Shown here piece by piece: positions 60,816 to 64,000 of a stretch of DNA of 64,000 bases. The DNA is from Neorhizobium galegae. Lineage in GTDB: Bacteria; Pseudomonadota; Alphaproteobacteria; Rhizobiales; Rhizobiaceae. The stretch spans positions 992,001 through 1,056,000 of the forward strand of contig NZ_CP090096.1 in NCBI RefSeq assembly GCF_021391675.1, read 5' to 3'. The notes beneath the pieces are model-generated. The model was not told the origin of the DNA and searched no databases. It was given only the letters and a program-made list of their open reading frames with translations. Position 1 is the first letter of the stretch, and every line of letters starts with the position of its first letter. A program made the position numbers and the translations under genes.

Positions 60816-62236
60816 GAGTACATCGCCTCCAGGTCCAGCTTTGGGCGGCGCCAAGCCCAGGGGCGCGCCAGTTCGAGTTCGCCCGCGAGCGAGAACAGCA
60901 ATTCCTCTCCTCCGAAAGCCGCACCGAAATGGGCCCCAACGGGAAGGCCTGCAGTCGTCCAGTAAAGCGGCACACTCATGGCGGGGCAGCCGGAGGCGTT
61001 GAAGACCGCTGTCAGCGGGGCATGTGCCCAGAAACGACGAAAGAATTCCTCCGGCCCGAGGCCCGTCCCCGCAAGCTCGCCGAGCTTCGGCGCGATCTCT
61101 GCCGTGACAGGGGATAAATAGATGTCGTAGGTCTGGAAGAATGTCCCCATCGCCCGGCTCGATGCCTGCAGCACCTGGACCGCCCCGAGATAATCCTCGC
61201 CCGAGATCCCTGCCGATCGGCGCACCCATTCGGCGTTGACAGGTTCGAGCAGAGCCAATGGATCGGCAATGCCGCGAGCCGCCGCAAAACCTTTGACGCC
61301 GCGTCCGATATTGACTGCCGCCACGACAAACCAAGCGCGCGCCAGTGCGCCATTGTCATAGACGGGGGCTGCGATTTCGACATTATGTCCGAGCTCCGTC
61401 AGCAATCGCGCCGCATCCTCGGTCGCCTCAACCACCTCGGGTGATAGCGGATAACCTTCCGGTCCCTCGATCTGCATTCCGATCCGCAGACGCTTCGGAG
61501 GGTTGAGGGCTGCGGATAGAAAACTCCCCGATGGTGCCGGGCAGGACCAGGGATCGCCGATATCGCCACCATGGGTGATATCGAGCATGGCCGCGCTGTC
61601 GCGCACGCTGCGGGAAATCCCATGCAGGGTCGACATACCCGCCATGCCCTCGGCCTGCAGCGGACCATGAGGATTGCGAAGCCGCGATGGTTTGAAGCCG
61701 AAGGTTCCCGTGTGGGCGCAGGGCACGCGGATGGATCCTGCCCCGTCGGAGGCTTGGGTCAGGGGCACTATCCCAGCGCCGACCAGGGCCGCGGCACCGC
61801 CAGAGGAGCCGCCGGGGCTGCGCGTCAGGTCCCAGGGGTTGCGAGCACTGCCGTGGAATTCCCCTTCGGCCGTGAAGGACAGCGCCAGTTCAGGCGTGTT
61901 GGTCCGCCCCATGAAGGCGAAACCGGCGCGACGCAACCGTCCGCCCACGGTGCTGTCCGAGGGACTGCGGACGCCCTGATAAAGACGGGTGCCGGACGTC
62001 ATCAGCTCGCCCTTTACCGCCACGCCGGTATCCTTCAGCCAAAGCGGAACGCCGGCGAACGGGACTTCTGTTTCAATCGCAGCGGGGACGGAAAACTCAT
62101 GAACGACCGCGTTCAGCACCGGATTGGCCACGGCGACCCGTGCCGCTGCCTCCCTGACGAAATGATCGGGGGCAACCTCTCTGCGACGGACAAGGTCCGC
62201 CATCGCCAGGGCATCAAGGTTATCGTAATCAGACAT
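60812..62236 (-). CDS. Amidase (amidase signature family)
   Basis: The 474-residue protein has the same signature: 'GVPLWLKDTGVAV' (catalytic Lys), 'RSPGGSSGGAAALVGAG' and 'ASDGAGSIRVPCAHTGTFGFKPS' with the two serines. It is slightly longer than its neighbour, and the C-terminal part differs most between the two, so they probably act on different substrates or steps. It overlaps the FAD-synthetase-like gene by 8 bases upstream and the second amidase by 4 bases. Confidence 0.88.
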   Translation of the reverse strand: MSDYDNLDALAMADLVRRREVAPDHFVREAAARVAVANPVLNAVVHEFSVPAAIETEVPFAGVPLWLKDTGVAVKGELMTSGTRLYQGVRSPSDSTVGGRLRRAGFAFMGRTNTPELALSFTAEGEFHGSARNPWDLTRSPGGSSGGAAALVGAGIVPLTQASDGAGSIRVPCAHTGTFGFKPSRLRNPHGPLQAEGMAGMSTLHGISRSVRDSAAMLDITHGGDIGDPWSCPAPSGSFLSAALNPPKRLRIGMQIEGPEGYPLSPEVVEATEDAARLLTELGHNVEIAAPVYDNGALARAWFVVAAVNIGRGVKGFAAARGIADPLALLEPVNAEWVRRSAGISGEDYLGAVQVLQASSRAMGTFFQTYDIYLSPVTAEIAPKLGELAGTGLGPEEFFRRFWAHAPLTAVFNASGCPAMSVPLYWTTAGLPVGAHFGAAFGGEELLFSLAGELELARPWAWRRPKLDLEAMYS

Positions 62237-63044
62237 ACGTGTCGCTGCTTTTCGGATTGGAGGACATGTGTCTGGCCGGGCCGCTACGCCATTCGACGAT
62301 CGCGGTGCCGCCAGGCGCGGCCACTTGCGCGAAACCGGCGGGATCTAGAAGCAGATCGCAATCTGCCAGGCAGTTTCCGGCCAGGTTCAAGGCCGTCACC
62401 TGCCAACGCCCGGGCGGCGGCAGAATCTGATCTGGAGAGAACTGCCAGCGCCCGCTGCCGGTCGGATTCACCTGGGTCAACCAGCGATGGCCGAGCAGTT
62501 GCGTTGCCGTGCCAATGTCCCCGGCCGTGATCGCGGTCCGCACGGATGAGGTAGAGATGCGGCAACCGCGTTCCATCTCGTCCCCGACGACCGCAAGGGT
62601 AAACGGCATCTGCTTCGTCAGAGCTTCGATAAGCGAGACATCGCCCGTTCGACGATGCCCGAAGCGGAAGTCACGGCCCATCACGACGCCTGTCACACCC
62701 AGCCCGTCGAGCAGAAGGCGCAGTATGAAATCCTCCGGCGAGGTCGCCGCAAAGCCCGCGTCGAAATGCGGTGCGTACACGAGATCTATCCCCGCCGCCG
62801 CCAAAAGCTTCAGTTGTGCGGCGCCCGTCGAAACGCGAAACCGCGACGGCCCGGCAAAAAAGGCGCGCGGATGGGGATCGCATTGCAGGATCGAGAGAGG
62901 CACCCCGCGGCGCCGAGCCTGGTCAAGTCCGACCTCCAGAAGTGCCGTATGGCCGCGATGCATTCCGTCGAAGCTACCGAGAAGCATCACCGACCCTCGC
63001 AGCCCGCCGGGCAGAGGGGTGATGCCGTCATGAACGAACGGCAC
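62229..63044 (-). CDS. FAD synthetase-like protein (RibF nucleotidyltransferase domain only)
   Basis: The 271-residue protein has the FMN adenylyltransferase domain of RibF: 'VMLLGSFDGMHRGHTALLEVGL' (HxGH-type motif), 'ILQCDPHPRAFF', 'VVMGRDFRFGHRRTGDVSLI' and 'ISTSSVRTAITAGDIGTATQLLGHRW'. The riboflavin kinase domain is not recognisable; the remaining 85 residues lack its conserved motifs. GTG at 63044 is the likely start, with AGGA about ten bases upstream; TTG near 63074 is possible. It is coupled to amidase genes, so it is unlikely to be the cell's main RibF. It may make FAD locally or adenylylate a different compound. Confidence 0.72.
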   Translation of the reverse strand: MPFVHDGITPLPGGLRGSVMLLGSFDGMHRGHTALLEVGLDQARRRGVPLSILQCDPHPRAFFAGPSRFRVSTGAAQLKLLAAAGIDLVYAPHFDAGFAATSPEDFILRLLLDGLGVTGVVMGRDFRFGHRRTGDVSLIEALTKQMPFTLAVVGDEMERGCRISTSSVRTAITAGDIGTATQLLGHRWLTQVNPTGSGRWQFSPDQILPPPGRWQVTALNLAGNCLADCDLLLDPAGFAQVAAPGGTAIVEWRSGPARHMSSNPKSSDTYV

Positions 63045-63066
63045 GTCGCAATCCTGATCCGCAAAT

Positions 63067-63729
63067 TTAAGCAAGGGATTCGAACCATTCGAAGACCTCC
63101 TGCACCGGAAGGCAGTCGGCGTATTTCTTATGCATGTCGTACAGGTTGGAAAAATGCGGGCTTTCATGCAGATCGGCAGTGCATTCGATCGGGACGATAG
63201 TACGGAATGACCGCGATAATGAATCCACGACGGTCGCCCGCACGCAGCCAGACGTGGAGCCTCCGGTGACGATCACGGTATCGACCTTGTGGAAGCGCGC
63301 CAGCGAGTCGATATGCGTTTCGAAGAAAGCCGACGGCATCTTCTTGTTGAGAAGAACGTCCTCGGCGCCAATTTCAAGCCTCGGATCGAGGGCGGCCCGC
63401 TCTGAACCGATCTTGATGTTCTTCAGCGCATCCGGATCATTGGCGCGTGTTCCGAACACCCCGCAATCGTCGCCAGAGGGCGAGAAGGCGACGTAAGTCC
63501 AGATCACCGGCAGTCCGAGCTTGCGGTTATAGGCCGCGAGCCGGTTCACGTATTCCGCCTGGCGCGGATCGGTCTCGTAGGCGGTCTTGTAGACACCCGG
63601 CTGGGTGTAGGCACATTGCATATCGACATTGATCAGCATCGGCCGCGTTCCGAAGCCGTAGTGCGGGCGGGCTGGGTTGGCGATGAGGTTCTCGAACATC
63701 TGCCTTGCTGTAAGATCGGACAGTTCCAT
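63067..63729 (-). CDS. Isochorismatase-fold cysteine hydrolase (N-carbamoylsarcosine amidohydrolase-like)
   Basis: The 220-residue protein has the family's catalytic triad: Asp in 'LINVDMQCAYT' (about residue 36), Lys in 'NKKMPSAFFET' (about residue 130) and Cys in 'GGSTSGCVRATVVDSL' (about residue 162). N-carbamoylsarcosine, nicotinamide and ureidoacrylate hydrolases share this layout. It would split a carbamoyl or amide group. It sits 51 bases after the solute-binding protein gene at the head of the visible operon, ahead of two amidases. Confidence 0.86.
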   Translation of the reverse strand: MELSDLTARQMFENLIANPARPHYGFGTRPMLINVDMQCAYTQPGVYKTAYETDPRQAEYVNRLAAYNRKLGLPVIWTYVAFSPSGDDCGVFGTRANDPDALKNIKIGSERAALDPRLEIGAEDVLLNKKMPSAFFETHIDSLARFHKVDTVIVTGGSTSGCVRATVVDSLSRSFRTIVPIECTADLHESPHFSNLYDMHKKYADCLPVQEVFEWFESLA

Positions 63730-63780
63730 GTTATCTCCGGTGCTGGACGCGGGCAGTCCGCCCGCCTGCGTCAGTTCTCA

Positions 63781-64000
63781 TCAGGAGCGGCTCATCCATT
63801 CGAGCCAGCGTGGCTGAACCGATGCCGTATTTTCCGCCCACCAAGCCTCATCGATATGCATGTTCTTGGCGGCGTTTTCCGGGTAGCCGGGCAGCTGAAC
63901 CTGCATGTCCTTCGGGATGTTTGCGTAAATCGACGTGTTGGCGACGTTGAACGGCAGGGCCGAGGCATATTTCAGCATGCCTTCCGCCTGCATCATCCAG
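63781..64000 (-). CDS. ABC transporter substrate-binding protein, C-terminal part (5' end outside window)
   Basis: The frame runs off the window edge. The visible last 72 or so residues ('QAEGMLKYASALPFNVAN', 'QVQLPGYPENAAKNMHIDEAWWAENTASV', closing 'RWLEWMSRS') look like the end of a spermidine/putrescine-type (family 1) periplasmic binding protein, where a W-x-E-x-W ending and 'P.Y.EN.A..M' are common. It would deliver substrate to permeases lying beyond the window. The identity is moderate because most of the protein is unseen. Confidence 0.6.
   Translation of the reverse strand, partial: WMMQAEGMLKYASALPFNVANTSIYANIPKDMQVQLPGYPENAAKNMHIDEAWWAENTASVQPRWLEWMSRS

Noticed and set aside
1..64000. 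tRNA or rRNA genes and CRISPR arrays
   Set aside because: No cloverleaf-like or rRNA sequence and no regularly spaced repeat array was seen by eye; a covariance-model search would settle small RNAs.

Overview
The window reads as accessory, catabolism-rich DNA from an alphaproteobacterium of the order Hyphomicrobiales (Rhizobium/Agrobacterium group). Support comes from a gamma-resorcylate (gra) gene set matching the one known from Rhizobium, SyrB-like proteins, a DUF982 protein, an HWE/HisKA_2-type histidine kinase, and many ABC and tripartite (TctABC) uptake systems with LysR, TetR and MarR regulators. No rRNA, tRNA, replication or housekeeping gene is visible. The density of transport and catabolic operons plus several broken genes suggests a megaplasmid, chromid or chromosomal island; that placement is inference.

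Layout. 1-0.7 kb: end of a PhoX-like gene with a strong terminator. 0.9-3.3 kb: MmgE/PrpD gene divergent from a LysR regulator. 3.4-8.3 kb: dipeptide/oligopeptide-type ABC transporter with a cytoplasmic-looking beta-lactamase-fold hydrolase. It is decaying: one permease carries an in-frame amber codon and the binding protein is cut to about 200 residues. 8.5-15.5 kb: complete gamma-resorcylate pathway, graDAFCB on the minus strand and graR-graK on the plus strand, with matching palindromes in both promoter regions. 15.6-23.1 kb: nine-gene minus-strand operon (SDR, amino-acid-type ABC transporter, RraA-like protein, 5-ketogluconate reductase-like SDR, 2-hydroxyacid dehydrogenase, L-idonate dehydrogenase-like protein) divergent from a LysR regulator.

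24.2-40.0 kb, all minus strand: TetR regulator; DapA-family lyase, SDR, tctC, bisC-like molybdoenzyme, tctB, tctA and a D-amino-acid dehydrogenase-like flavoprotein; then a biotin carboxyl carrier, a biotin carboxylase, a second carrier-like protein without the biotin lysine, pxpB, pxpC, pxpA and an aminotransferase. The second half looks like a urea-carboxylase-type enzyme split into separate subunits and is the best candidate here for an undescribed system. 40.4-41.8 kb: two SyrB-like proteins with similar C-terminal coiled coils. 42-44 kb: lactone oxidase-like flavoprotein and SDR beside a LysR remnant.

45.2-48.3 kb: gammaproteobacterial-style Prc protease bordered by insertion-sequence debris. 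48.4-51.1 kb: sensor kinase and small proteins. 51.3-55.8 kb: manA, a GT4-type glycosyltransferase with a large helical C-terminal domain, and a GH130 protein, a mannose-linked operon. 55.8-58.5 kb: gene-poor stretch with a two-gene operon of unknown function and a DUF982 protein. 58.5-64 kb: minus-strand operon of a solute-binding protein (cut by the window edge), isochorismatase-fold hydrolase, FAD-synthetase-like protein lacking a recognisable kinase domain, two amidases and an AbrB-type membrane protein, probably for uptake and hydrolysis of an amide or ureido compound.
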